NCBI GenBank assembly: GCA_041743085.1 | Contig: JBGTNL010000075.1 | Coordinates: forward strand, 1 to 64,000 | DNA length: 64,000 nt | From: JAFMPW01 sp041743085 | Lineage (GTDB): Bacteria; Bacteroidota; Bacteroidia; Flavobacteriales; Flavobacteriaceae | Reading direction: 5' to 3' | Shown: positions 51,352 through 59,948 of the stretch, piece by piece | Layout: every line of letters starts with the position of its first letter | Position numbering within the stretch: the first letter of the stretch is position 1 | Made by a program: the position numbers and the translations under genes | The notes under the pieces: model-generated | Databases searched by the model: none | What the model was told of the DNA's origin: nothing | The model's input: the letters and a program-made list of their open reading frames with translations, nothing else

Positions 51352-52497
51352 TTACCTTTTTTTACCCAGGGCAAAGCTAGCCGCAAGAACCAAAAAGGAA
51401 CAGACCGTCAGAACTATAAAACTCAATTTTAAAGAGGCACTTTCCGCAAGGAATCCAAGCACCGGAGGGGCCAGCAGAAAACCCGCATATCCCGAACCTG
51501 CGATAAATGCGACACCTTGTGAAGATTCCACTCCCTTTACATTGCCCCCAATTCGAAACAACTCGGGTATGATCACGGAGAAGCCAAGCCCGATCAGGGC
51601 GAAACCGCTGATGGCGACATACGTATAGGTCGTCAACACTGCCAGGTATCCCATGATGGCTATTACGGTTCCCAGCACCACGATCCGGACCGACCCAATT
51701 TTGGCGCTAATACTGTCCCCAAGGAACCGCCCCAGTGTCATTGTAGCTGAAAAGGCTAAAAAACCTGTCCCGATCAGAACTTCGGGAGCCAGACTTATTT
51801 CCAGTAAAAAAAGCCCGCTCCAGTCCACGATGGCGCCCTCGCTGCCCATAATGACAAAGGAAACAAGACCAATGAGCAACAAAGGTTTAAAGAGTTTGAG
51901 GCTGAAGGGTTCTTTTTCTATGGGTGCCGCTTTAATATGGAAATAGTGCTTGTAAAAGATAAAATTCATTGCAAATACGAAGATCACCGCAATTCCCATA
52001 TGCAGCGGCGGATTGTCCAGAAGCTGAATAAGAAAACTTCCAAGTCCGGCCAGGACACCCCCGAGGCTAAAAAATCCATGGGCGGCCGACATAAAATTTT
52101 GTTTGTCTTCTTTTTCTATCTCCGTCACCAGGGTATTCATGGCTATATCCGTAAGGCCGTTAGAAGCCCCGAAAAGAAAGAGGGCGGCGATCAGAAAGTA
52201 GTAATTCGGAGCCAGTAAGGGCATCATAGCGCAAATACTGCTTATTAATACCCCAACCCAAGTGGCCCGTCCTACTCCCAGGCGGTTTATAATTTTAGCG
52301 GCAACGGGAAATATGGTAAAGACCCCCAGGGAAAGAAAAAATATAGCAATCCCAAGGCTGGCCTTGTCTATCTCAAGCTTCTCTTTTACGGTCGGAATAT
52401 ATATAGCCCAGGTCCCAAACCATATATTCAGGCTGGCAAATACCCAGGCCGGGCCAAAATAACGGGGGTTGGAAAGGATAAGGCGGAGGGATTTCAT
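51352..52497 (-). CDS. MFS transporter
   Basis: 381 aa, about 12 hydrophobic helices, with cytoplasmic-loop signature around NRLGVGRATWVG (residues 70-82) and the long central loop near 185-205. Resembles the small MFS subgroup close to FucP-like or BcnR/inner-membrane YbjJ proteins (SNGLTDIAMNTLVTEIEK, AAHGFFSLGGVLAGLG motifs match YbjJ-like carriers). Substrate cannot be told; the position between kmo and kynU suggests but does not prove an aromatic metabolite. Confidence 0.82.
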   Translation of the reverse strand: MKSLRLILSNPRYFGPAWVFASLNIWFGTWAIYIPTVKEKLEIDKASLGIAIFFLSLGVFTIFPVAAKIINRLGVGRATWVGVLISSICAMMPLLAPNYYFLIAALFLFGASNGLTDIAMNTLVTEIEKEDKQNFMSAAHGFFSLGGVLAGLGSFLIQLLDNPPLHMGIAVIFVFAMNFIFYKHYFHIKAAPIEKEPFSLKLFKPLLLIGLVSFVIMGSEGAIVDWSGLFLLEISLAPEVLIGTGFLAFSATMTLGRFLGDSISAKIGSVRIVVLGTVIAIMGYLAVLTTYTYVAISGFALIGLGFSVIIPELFRIGGNVKGVESSQGVAFIAGSGYAGFLLAPPVLGFLAESASLKLSFIVLTVCSFLVLAASFALGKKR

Positions 52498-52604
52498 TTA
52501 AGTTTGATGGTTAGCCTGCGAATATAAAAGATAGTTGACAAAAGCAGGGCACGGCATACAAAAATCCGTGATTAATGTACCCGCCTGTTACAACTGTAAC
52601 CGAT

Positions 52605-53873
52605 TTACTCCTTTGAAATTCCCTCCTTCAGTATCTGGCCAAACCGGAACATATCCTCATAGGAACAATAAAATGGTGCCGGTGCCAGTCGGATCACATT
52701 GGGTTCCCGCCAGTCCGTGACAACGCCATTCGCCATTAAATAATCAAACAGAGGCCTGCCCTCCCCATGTAAAAATACGGAAAGCTGGCAACCTCTTTCT
52801 TCAGGGGTAATGATCTCAAAAGAACTGTCTACCTCTTTATCAACTTCATTCAGAATGAATTCCAGATATGCGACTATGGTATTCCGTTTTTTGATCAAGG
52901 CCTCCATGCCTACTTCCTCAAACAATTCCAGGGAGGCGAGGTAGGGCGCCAACGAAAGTATTGGCGGGTTACTCACTTGCCAGGCGTCGGCAGTTGCAAT
53001 GGGTTCAAACTCGGGTTTCATTAAAAAGCGGGATTCCTTTTTTGTGCCCCACCACCCTTCAAACCTCGGAATACCTTTTTTTTCCAAATGACTTTCATGA
53101 ATATAAATTCCCGAGGCATTTCCAGGGCCGCTGTTCATGTATTTGTAACTGCACCAGGCCGCAAAATCCGCCTTCCACTCGTGCAATTTTAATTCCACGT
53201 TGCCCACTGCATGGGCAAGGTCCCAGCCGACAAACGCACCCACTGATTTCCCGGCTTCGGTGATCGCCTGCATATCAAAAACCTGCCCGTTGTAATAATT
53301 TACCCCGCCCAGTAACACCAACGCCAGTTCCTCCCCGGTTTCGCTTATCTTTTTGATGACATCATCCGTACGCCAGAAGTGCTCGCCTTCCCTTTTCTTA
53401 ATCTCGATAAGCGTGTCCTTCGGTTCCAATCCATGAAACCGGATCTGACTTTTGATCATATACTGATCTGACGAAAAAGCCTTTTCTTCACAAATGATCT
53501 TAAAGCGGGTCTTTGTAGGCCGGTAGAAAGAAACCATTAGGAAATGGAGATTCACTGTTAAGGTGTTCAATACGGAAACCTCTTCTTTTTTTGCCCCCAC
53601 TACCTTCGCCAATGGGGCCGCAAGTCGCTCGTGGTAATCCCACCAGGGTTTCTCCGCATGAAAGTGGCCCTCAACGGCCAGGTCCTTCCAGGCGTCCATG
53701 ACCTCGTCAACATATTTTTTTGTATTCTTTGGTTGTAATCCAAGGGAGTTTCCGGTAAAGTAAATAACCTCCTTCCCGTTGAGTTCAGGGAAATGAAATG
53801 CCGACCTGTATGACTGTAGCGGATCATTTGCATCGAGTTCTTTAGCAAAAGCCAGGGTGTTCCGAAACTGCAT
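52605..53873 (-). CDS. kynU: Kynureninase
   Basis: PLP enzyme cleaving 3-hydroxykynurenine to 3-hydroxyanthranilate and alanine. 422 aa from ATG 53873 (MQFRNTLAFAKELDANDPL); an upstream TTG-started extension is discarded. Motifs: IYFTGNSLGLQPK (about 45), VLNTLTVNLHFLMVSFYRPT, DLAHAVGNVELKLHEWKADF (PLP Asp/His), and the Schiff-base lysine in WCSYKYMNSGPGN (about K241), FEGWWGTKKESRF. Complete. With kmo it converts kynurenine toward quinolinate/NAD or catabolism. Confidence 0.95.
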   Translation of the reverse strand: MQFRNTLAFAKELDANDPLQSYRSAFHFPELNGKEVIYFTGNSLGLQPKNTKKYVDEVMDAWKDLAVEGHFHAEKPWWDYHERLAAPLAKVVGAKKEEVSVLNTLTVNLHFLMVSFYRPTKTRFKIICEEKAFSSDQYMIKSQIRFHGLEPKDTLIEIKKREGEHFWRTDDVIKKISETGEELALVLLGGVNYYNGQVFDMQAITEAGKSVGAFVGWDLAHAVGNVELKLHEWKADFAAWCSYKYMNSGPGNASGIYIHESHLEKKGIPRFEGWWGTKKESRFLMKPEFEPIATADAWQVSNPPILSLAPYLASLELFEEVGMEALIKKRNTIVAYLEFILNEVDKEVDSSFEIITPEERGCQLSVFLHGEGRPLFDYLMANGVVTDWREPNVIRLAPAPFYCSYEDMFRFGQILKEGISKE

Positions 53874-53943
53874 AATTATAGTTTCTTCAAAAGTACGATA
53901 TGCCATTTGAATATGGTCGGGTAAGTTCAACTTGATGTAGGAA

Positions 53944-54408
53944 TTACGGAAGCCTTAACCGCATCTCCGTGATATGGCATTCAAAGTCCACTTTTTCATA
54001 CGCCCTTATGGCCGGTAAGTTCTTGTGATACACTGTTAAACGCATCTCGTTGAGTCCCTTTTCCGTGGCCCAGTTTTTCAGGTAGCTTACTATTTTCTGA
54101 TTGACGCCCTGCCCGCGGTATGCCGGCAGCGTATACATAAAACCCAAATAGGCATATTCCCCATGATCCAGGTAAGGCCGGGCCTTTTTGGCATGGGCGT
54201 AACCGCTGCTGATAATTGCGCCGTTGAGCTCCGCAACCACTACAGCCACATCTTTGCTGTTTACATATTCCTTCAGATCATAGTAACTAACCGGGTCCGG
54301 TCGTATGGTGACATCAAACGGCCTTTCCGCCTTGATCAATTCCTGTTCAAACTCCAGAAGCACCGGAAGATCCTTTATATTTGCCTGCCTGATGATTACC
54401 TTATCCAT
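53944..54408 (-). CDS. GNAT-family N-acetyltransferase
   Basis: 154 aa from ATG 54408 (MDKVIIRQANIKDLPVLLEF). GNAT fold with acetyl-CoA loop LPAYRGQGVNQKIVSYLK (R/Q-x-x-G-x-G/A near residue 100), preceded by AYLGFMYTLP and followed by AIRAYEKVDFE. Small-molecule or protein substrate unknown. Probably read with kynU (70-base spacing) but unrelated in function. Confidence 0.85.
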   Translation of the reverse strand: MDKVIIRQANIKDLPVLLEFEQELIKAERPFDVTIRPDPVSYYDLKEYVNSKDVAVVVAELNGAIISSGYAHAKKARPYLDHGEYAYLGFMYTLPAYRGQGVNQKIVSYLKNWATEKGLNEMRLTVYHKNLPAIRAYEKVDFECHITEMRLRLP

Positions 54409-54601
54409 TTTATTCACTGAAGTATACAATTCGAAGTCAGCGTACTAAGTTAGATAATTTAATGATTTTCCGGCACTGTACCCATATTTTTAAAAATGTC
54501 AAAATCTACCTTGAGCGCCTGCCTGAACGCCTGCCCGACAAGTCATTCTGGCGGGAAACGGGCAGGCGGTCGAAAGGCCGGCAAAAACATCCCGGCTGCG
54601 C

Positions 54602-54731
54602 TCAGTGCGACAGATAAATCAGAAACTGGTACCATACGGGATATGCAAATAATTTACCTCCGGATTCCCGGTACCTTATCGCCGTTTCCAGTTCCTTCCT
54701 TGCTCCGGGCAAACGTCTGGAACGGAGAAAA
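54602..54731 (-). pseudogene. Possible C-terminal gene fragment next to repeat copy B
   Basis: Minus-strand frame RKELETAIRYRESGGKLFAY then PVWYQFLIYLSH ends cleanly at 54602, looks like a natural C-terminus (amphipathic and aromatic) and is cut at 54731 by the 169-bp repeat. By analogy with copy A, the repeat may have interrupted a gene. Other explanations, such as chance, are not excluded. The bases 54430-54601 show GCCTGCC/GGGCAGGC repeats only. Confidence 0.3.
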
Positions 54732-54900
54732 TAAATGGCATTAAACCCCAGGGCAAGCCCTGGACCCAATAGAAGGAATCGACCCAAGGGTCGAGGTATT
54801 AGACCTAGACCCCGCTGAAAAAGGGGGGTTAGTTCAACCATCCATTTTAACCGCTCCCGCTAAAAAGCGAGATTATTAAAATGGGGTTTCACTAATAAAG
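54732..54900 (+). repeat. 169-bp multi-hairpin repeat, copy B
   Basis: Second copy of the element at 19677-19845: same length, same orientation, six base differences. Both copies begin TAAATGGCATTAAACCCC and end GGGGTTTCACTAATAAAG. TAAA flanks both sides here too. Confidence 0.9.
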
Positions 54901-55017
54901 AAGTTTGTTTTTAAAGATCTTCTCAACTAAAATGTTGTAAAGTTGTGCTGGGTCTCACCTCTGGATTCAAGGTATTTTTGAGAAGTTATTATTCCATATT
55001 TTTGCCTAAAACAAGTC

Positions 55018-55659
55018 ATGCATTTCCTCTCTGAAACCCTCGAAAACTATATTGCCGAACATTCGGAAAATGAACCGGAACTCCTGCGGGAGCTCACCCG
55101 GGAGACCCATCGGACAGTACTGCAGCCAAGGATGATCACGGGGCATTTTCAGGGCAGGGTCCTGAGCCTGCTCTCCAAAATAATCAAACCGGAATACATT
55201 CTTGAAATTGGGACCTATACGGGGTATTCGGCACTCTGCCTTGCAGAGGGACTTCAAGCTAACGGAGTGCTTCATACTATTGATATTAAAGAGGAGCTAA
55301 TGCCCATACAGCGGAAATACTTTGATAAAAGTGAGGTTGGTCATCAAATTGTACAACACTGTGGCGATGCGCTAAAGATAATTCCGTCCTTTGGTCTTAC
55401 TTTTGATATGGTATACATAGACGCGGAAAAGACAGAGTATCCCGGGTATTTTGAAGCGGTATTGCAAAAGACCAGGACAGGGAGCGTTATTCTTTCCGAT
55501 AATGTGCTGTGGTCCGGCAAAGTGGCGGAACCCCCGGCAAAAAAGGACAAAGCCACTAAAATACTTCGGGATTATAATAAGAAACTAAAGGAAGATCCCA
55601 GGATCTCCTCCGTGCTATTGCCTATACGGGATGGGCTGACACTATCCTTGGTGAAATAA
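55018..55659 (+). CDS. O-methyltransferase (class I SAM-dependent)
   Basis: 213 aa of the catechol/caffeoyl-CoA O-methyltransferase family (COMT-like, cd02440 fold). Motif I LEIGTYTGYSALCLAEGL (about 62), acidic loop HTIDIKEELMPIQ, metal/substrate region DMVYIDAEKTEYPGYFE, and GSVILSDNVLWSGKV. Small phenolic or related hydroxylated substrate likely. A possible -7 element TATTTTTG lies at about 54994. Its 3' end overlaps the opposing PAP2 gene by 38 bases. Confidence 0.9.
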   Translation: MHFLSETLENYIAEHSENEPELLRELTRETHRTVLQPRMITGHFQGRVLSLLSKIIKPEYILEIGTYTGYSALCLAEGLQANGVLHTIDIKEELMPIQRKYFDKSEVGHQIVQHCGDALKIIPSFGLTFDMVYIDAEKTEYPGYFEAVLQKTRTGSVILSDNVLWSGKVAEPPAKKDKATKILRDYNKKLKEDPRISSVLLPIRDGLTLSLVK

Positions 55660-56197
55660 CCCGGCTATAGAGCAAATAAAACAGGAAAGCATAAACCAAC
55701 CCTATAAATGCCCCTACCAGGATATCCACCGGATAATGGACACCCACATAAATACGGCTCGAGGCAAAAATAAAAGGCCATATATAAAACAACCATACCC
55801 AGCCTACTTTCTTTCTCAGAAACAGCACTATAAGCGTAGTGATACCAAATGAGGAGGCGGAATGCCCGCTAAAAAAACTGTAGTTGGTGGGACTTTTTAA
55901 TATCCGGATCAGGGTGTTTACATCCACATCATTATTGGGCCTCAGCCTGGCCACATATTCCTTGGTGACTTGCATGGTTAGAACGATAACGAACAATAAA
56001 AGAAAGGTAAGTAAAGTCATAACCAAGGCCTCTCTTTTAGAATTTTTCAGGTAAAGCAGTATAAAGAAGAGAACAAATAAGGGGATCCAGGTGGTAATAT
56101 TGGTGATTACGGACCAGAAGCCGTCTAATTGCTCTATGCCAAGACCGTTAAGGTATATGAACGTTTCCCTGTCCCATTCCAGTATTCGTTCAAGCAT
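55622..56197 (-). CDS. PAP2-family membrane phosphatase
   Basis: 191 aa from ATG 56197 (MLERILEWDRETFIYLNG). Five to six transmembrane helices. The three PAP2 motifs are present: KEYVARLRPN (about 90), YSFFSGHSASSFG (about 115), SRIYVGVHYPVDILVG (about 158). Members dephosphorylate undecaprenyl pyrophosphate or phosphatidic acid/PGP; specificity not told. Overlap of 38 bases with the O-methyltransferase end, tail to tail. Confidence 0.9.
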   Translation of the reverse strand: MLERILEWDRETFIYLNGLGIEQLDGFWSVITNITTWIPLFVLFFILLYLKNSKREALVMTLLTFLLLFVIVLTMQVTKEYVARLRPNNDVDVNTLIRILKSPTNYSFFSGHSASSFGITTLIVLFLRKKVGWVWLFYIWPFIFASSRIYVGVHYPVDILVGAFIGLVYAFLFYLLYSRVISPRIVSAHPV

Positions 56198-56261
56198 ATA
56201 AAAGAGGTTAAATTTAAGGATTCCGATCAATCCTGTCCTAAATAAATTTTATCCCTTCATT

Positions 56262-56315
56262 TTTTCCATTGATGGAAAAACGAAGCAACCCGCCCGAACG
56301 TAGCGTTCGGGCGGG
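56262..56315. repeat. Two hairpins in the PAP2-tatA gap
   Basis: First, TTTTTCCAT/ATGGAAAAA (56262-56281). Second, a perfect 12-bp stem CCCGCCCGAACG/CGTTCGGGCGGG with a TAG loop (56289-56315). The rest of the 56231-56604 gap is non-coding with no promoter I trust. GC-rich hairpins of this kind are dispersed in flavobacterial spacers. Confidence 0.6.
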
Positions 56316-56604
56316 CCCTAGGCAGAGCCATAGGGGAATTACTTAGATTAAAAAGTCATGGATTCGGTATTGTTGCAAAATGAACCTCCCCAGGTCATAA
56401 ATACCCTTAAAACACCTATAAATAGGCACTTTTCCCAACTTTAAAACGAACATTTTCGACGCTATTGGATTCCACTGTTATATTCTGGAAGAGTAACCAA
56501 AATCAAATCCCGCAATACTTCAGGGTAATTTCAAAGGACGGTGCCGAGAGATTGGTGCCTTGTATCTGAAAAAAATTCCTGCATTATCATTCCAAACAGA
56601 GTTA

Positions 56605-56898
56605 TTAGAGGTGCCCTTTATTTCTTTTTATGGTACCGGTGACATCGCTTACATTCTTCTTCACCTCGTCCAGTTCTTTTTTTATATCTTCGGTAAAACT
56701 GGTGTCGATACCCTGCTTTTCAGCACTTTTCTGGATCTCTTGTTTTATGTCTTCCGTAGCGTCTTTCAACTGTCGCATACCTTTTCCCAGGCCCTTGGCT
56801 ATACCCGGGATCTTATCAGCCCCGAAAACCATCACCACGATAAACATGATAAAGAAAATCTCGGCTCCGCTTATGAAGAGATAAATAGTGGCATACAT
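56605..56898 (-). CDS. tatA: Twin-arginine translocase subunit TatA/E
   Basis: 97 aa. N-terminal transmembrane helix with ISGAEIFFIMFIVVMVFG (about 9-26), the hinge FGADKIPGIAKGLGKGMRQ, an amphipathic helix and a long charged tail. The usual FG-x-x-K/R-P is FGADKIP, normal for Bacteroidota. TatA forms the pore part of folded-protein export. No tatC near. The gene is separate from the M1 peptidase upstream (84-base gap). Confidence 0.92.
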   Translation of the reverse strand: MYATIYLFISGAEIFFIMFIVVMVFGADKIPGIAKGLGKGMRQLKDATEDIKQEIQKSAEKQGIDTSFTEDIKKELDEVKKNVSDVTGTIKRNKGHL

Positions 56899-56982
56899 GA
56901 TACAAATATAAACAAGTTTGGATACAAAAGGACCTGTTATATTCTTAAAACATAACAGGTCATTTCTTCACCGGGCGTTCTT

Positions 56983-59292
56983 TTATTTCCCTTTAATATT
57001 CTCTTTAAACGTATCAAAATCCGACTTCTCAACTTTTTTGGGCCAGGCATTATTGGTGACATCGATGTCTGCTGTCTCTGCTTTGGGATCAACGACAATG
57101 CCCACAAGCTCTTTTTGGGAGGCAACAACGCGTTTTACTTCCGAGTCGTTTTTTCTCCAGATTTCAGGTGGATAGGTTATATTCTCCTTGGAACCATCGG
57201 CATAGGTGTATTCCACTATCAACGGCATAGGGATCCCACCGGGCTTATCAAATGTGATTTCATAGAAATATCTGGGTTCGCTAACAGCAGCCCTTTCTTC
57301 GGCCGTCATAGTATCCATCATGTATTCCTTCAGGTTTTGGGAGGTTTCGGAAGGTGCTTTCCCCTTGAGGGCAGGATCAAAATCCTCACTATCCTCTTCG
57401 GCCAGATACACCAATGGCACCAGGTCAGCCTCTGTTTGATTCCGCGCAGACAGATACTCCTGTATCTTTTTTGGGGGCTTATCGGAAACATAATACTTTT
57501 TTACGCCCTTTACCCCAATATCCACATAATCCGTGGTGTAGAACCATCCTCTCCAGTACCAGTCCAGATCCACGGCCGAGGCATCTTCCATAGTGCGGAA
57601 AAAATCCTCCGGTGTAGGATGCTTAAACTTCCAGCGATGCGCGTATGTTTTAAAGGCATGGTCGAATAATTCCCTGCCCATCACGGTTTCCCGTAAGATA
57701 TTCAACGCCGTGGCAGGCTTGCCATAGGCATTGGGCCCCAATTGATACACATTTTCAGGATTAGACATGATAGGCGCTATGGTGGTCTGATCGCCACTCA
57801 TGTAGGGAACAACCTTGGAAGGGTCACCTCTTCTGGACGGATATTTATCATTGGGCGCAATAACGGCGGGATTGGCCTCACCAAATTCCTGCTCGGTCAG
57901 GTATTGCATAAAAGTGTCGAGTCCTTCATCCATCCAGCCCCATTGCCGCTCGTCGGAATTCACGATCATAGGAAAGAAATTATGCCCTACTTCGTGAATA
58001 ATAACGCTGATCATACCGTATTTCACCTTGTCGGAATACGTGCCGTCTTCATTAGGCCTTCCGTAGTTCCAGCAGATCATGGGGTATTCCATGCCCTGAT
58101 TTTTTGCATGAACCGATATCGCTTTATGATAGGGATAATCAAAAGTGTGTGCGGAATAGGACTTCAGGGTTTGGGCTACCGCTTTCGTTGATAATTCTTC
58201 CCAGAGCGGGTTGCCTTCTTTAGGATACAGGGAAACAGCCATAACGTCCTTGTTTCCGATCTTCACGGCCTGCATATCCCAGATAAATTTCCTGGACGTG
58301 GCAAAGCCATAATCCCTCACGTTCTCTGCCCGGAATTTCCAGGTTTTCTTTTTGTTCGAAAAATTCTTTTCCGCGGCTTCCGCATCGGCCTGAGTAACTA
58401 TCAGGACGGGTTTATCATACGACTTTTTTGCCTGTTCGTATCGCTTTAGCATGTCCTTTGAAAACACTTCCTTTCTATTCTGCAAGACCCCTGTAGCATC
58501 GAGTATATGATCGGCTGGAACCGTGATATTCACGTCATAATTGCCGAATGGGAGCGCAAATTCGCCATTTCCCCAGAATTGATGGTTTTGCCATCCTTCC
58601 ACATCGCTGTACACCGCCATTCTGGGAAAGAATTGCGCAATGACATAGGCGCGGTTGCCGTCCTTTGGAAAATATTCATAGCCCGATCTTGCGCGGTCTA
58701 CCGTATGATCCGGAATGTTGTACCACCATTTTATCGAAAATGACAATTGTTCCCCGCTTTTTAAGGGAGCAGGGATATTTACCCGCATCATGGTCCGATT
58801 TATGGTATAGGACAACGGCCGGCCATCGGCACCCTTTACAAATTCAATATTGAACCCGCCATCAAAGGCCTGGGTTAAATGCTGTTTCTTAAATTCTTCG
58901 GTGGTATACGCCATGGGAACGCTGCTGCCATCCCTCAACGGGGATTTGGAATCCCTTGCCCTTACATTCTGATCTAACTGTACCCATAGGAATTCAAGGT
59001 CGTCCGGGGAGTTGTTGTGGTAGGTAATGGTTTCCTCCCCGTCTATCCTGGCATTTTTATCATCCAGTTCGATATCCATTTTATAATCTGCCTGCTGTTG
59101 ATAGTAATCGGGACCCGGGGACCCGGAAGCGGATCTGTACGTGTTCGGGGTTGCAAATTCCTCGTATAATTGTTTGAATTTGCTCTGATTGTAATGACCG
59201 GGGGCTCTTTCCTTTGCCGCTTCTTCCTGGGCAGTTGCCATGGTAGCAAACAGGAATAAAAAGGAAGCGAAACAAGATGTTATTTTATTCAT
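56983..59292 (-). CDS. Secreted M1-family metallopeptidase
   Basis: 769 aa. Signal peptide (residues 1-21, ending ATAQ). Zinc site HEVGHNFFPMIVNSDERQWG and WMDEGLDTFMQYL (HExxH-18-E, near 430-455), with an exopeptidase GxMEN-like motif replaced by NQGMEYPMICW, which suggests the group of M1 members that are not classical aminopeptidases. N-terminal beta domain (YKMDIELDDKNARIDGEETI) and a catalytic Tyr region (YGKPATALNILRE) are intact. Peptide nutrition or processing at the cell surface. Next gene toward 59.3 kb is DUF6702. Confidence 0.9.
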   Translation of the reverse strand: MNKITSCFASFLFLFATMATAQEEAAKERAPGHYNQSKFKQLYEEFATPNTYRSASGSPGPDYYQQQADYKMDIELDDKNARIDGEETITYHNNSPDDLEFLWVQLDQNVRARDSKSPLRDGSSVPMAYTTEEFKKQHLTQAFDGGFNIEFVKGADGRPLSYTINRTMMRVNIPAPLKSGEQLSFSIKWWYNIPDHTVDRARSGYEYFPKDGNRAYVIAQFFPRMAVYSDVEGWQNHQFWGNGEFALPFGNYDVNITVPADHILDATGVLQNRKEVFSKDMLKRYEQAKKSYDKPVLIVTQADAEAAEKNFSNKKKTWKFRAENVRDYGFATSRKFIWDMQAVKIGNKDVMAVSLYPKEGNPLWEELSTKAVAQTLKSYSAHTFDYPYHKAISVHAKNQGMEYPMICWNYGRPNEDGTYSDKVKYGMISVIIHEVGHNFFPMIVNSDERQWGWMDEGLDTFMQYLTEQEFGEANPAVIAPNDKYPSRRGDPSKVVPYMSGDQTTIAPIMSNPENVYQLGPNAYGKPATALNILRETVMGRELFDHAFKTYAHRWKFKHPTPEDFFRTMEDASAVDLDWYWRGWFYTTDYVDIGVKGVKKYYVSDKPPKKIQEYLSARNQTEADLVPLVYLAEEDSEDFDPALKGKAPSETSQNLKEYMMDTMTAEERAAVSEPRYFYEITFDKPGGIPMPLIVEYTYADGSKENITYPPEIWRKNDSEVKRVVASQKELVGIVVDPKAETADIDVTNNAWPKKVEKSDFDTFKENIKGK

Positions 59293-59352
59293 TTTTGTCT
59301 TAATTTTAAATCGCCGAAAAATAAAGTTTTTTATACGATTTGTTAATATTTG

Positions 59353-59859
59353 TTATAAGTTTAACATACCTTTATTATTCTCCCTGGTCAGTACAAAGCT
59401 TTTTTTAGTTCCGTTGATCTTGAAGTGTACTATATTTTTTTGCTCTTCAAAGAGGTCGGTAAGCATTTCGTTCTGTATATCGATGGAATGGACGTTCGCG
59501 AGATCCAGCTCCGGAAGTTCAAGGTAACAGACCATAATATCATTATCGTATTTCTTCCCTAAAAAAGTATACTCCCTGTTTTCCCCGTTTACCTGGACAA
59601 CGAATTTCGTTCTGAGGTATTTTTCAATATACGCATCGGCCTGGGTAGATTCCTTCTCCGTGGCCAAAGCAGGCTGTATCCCGTAGCGTTCTTCCAGCAC
59701 CTTTTGGAAATCGTCAATAAAAATACGGCTGGTGATCTGCAGGGCGTCATCCTTTTCCGAATAACCGATGTTGGTGACGCTTACGTAAAATTTATGGACA
59801 GTTGTAAACGCCACAAGTGGCAACATCAAAATCAATACACTTTTTTTCAACCAGTTCAT
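59353..59859 (-). CDS. DUF6702 family protein
   Basis: 168 aa. Signal peptide or membrane anchor (KKSVLILMLPLVAFTTV), then the family motif HKFYVSVTNIGYSEKDDALQITSRIFIDDFQKVL (seen as HKFYVSVTNIGYSEKDDALQ and ITSRIFIDDFQKVLEERYG), and YTFLGKKYDNDIMVCYLEL, a beta-rich C-terminus ending SFVLTRENNKGMLNL. These exported proteins of Bacteroidota usually lie next to M1 peptidases, as here (60-base gap), implying a joint role; function unknown. Confidence 0.88.
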   Translation of the reverse strand: MNWLKKSVLILMLPLVAFTTVHKFYVSVTNIGYSEKDDALQITSRIFIDDFQKVLEERYGIQPALATEKESTQADAYIEKYLRTKFVVQVNGENREYTFLGKKYDNDIMVCYLELPELDLANVHSIDIQNEMLTDLFEEQKNIVHFKINGTKKSFVLTRENNKGMLNL

Positions 59860-59948
59860 CCAGTAATTTTTCAGTATTCTAAATTAAGCAAATCTTGTGC
59901 CATGATTAGCCGTTTGTCCGTGTTTGGTGTTGCGGGGTGTGTAAAAAG

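Noticed and set aside
57115..58191. Long plus-strand frames opposite the M1 peptidase gene
   Set aside because: Shadows of a clearly coding minus-strand gene, with no family features; same holds for plus frames under pyc and valS.
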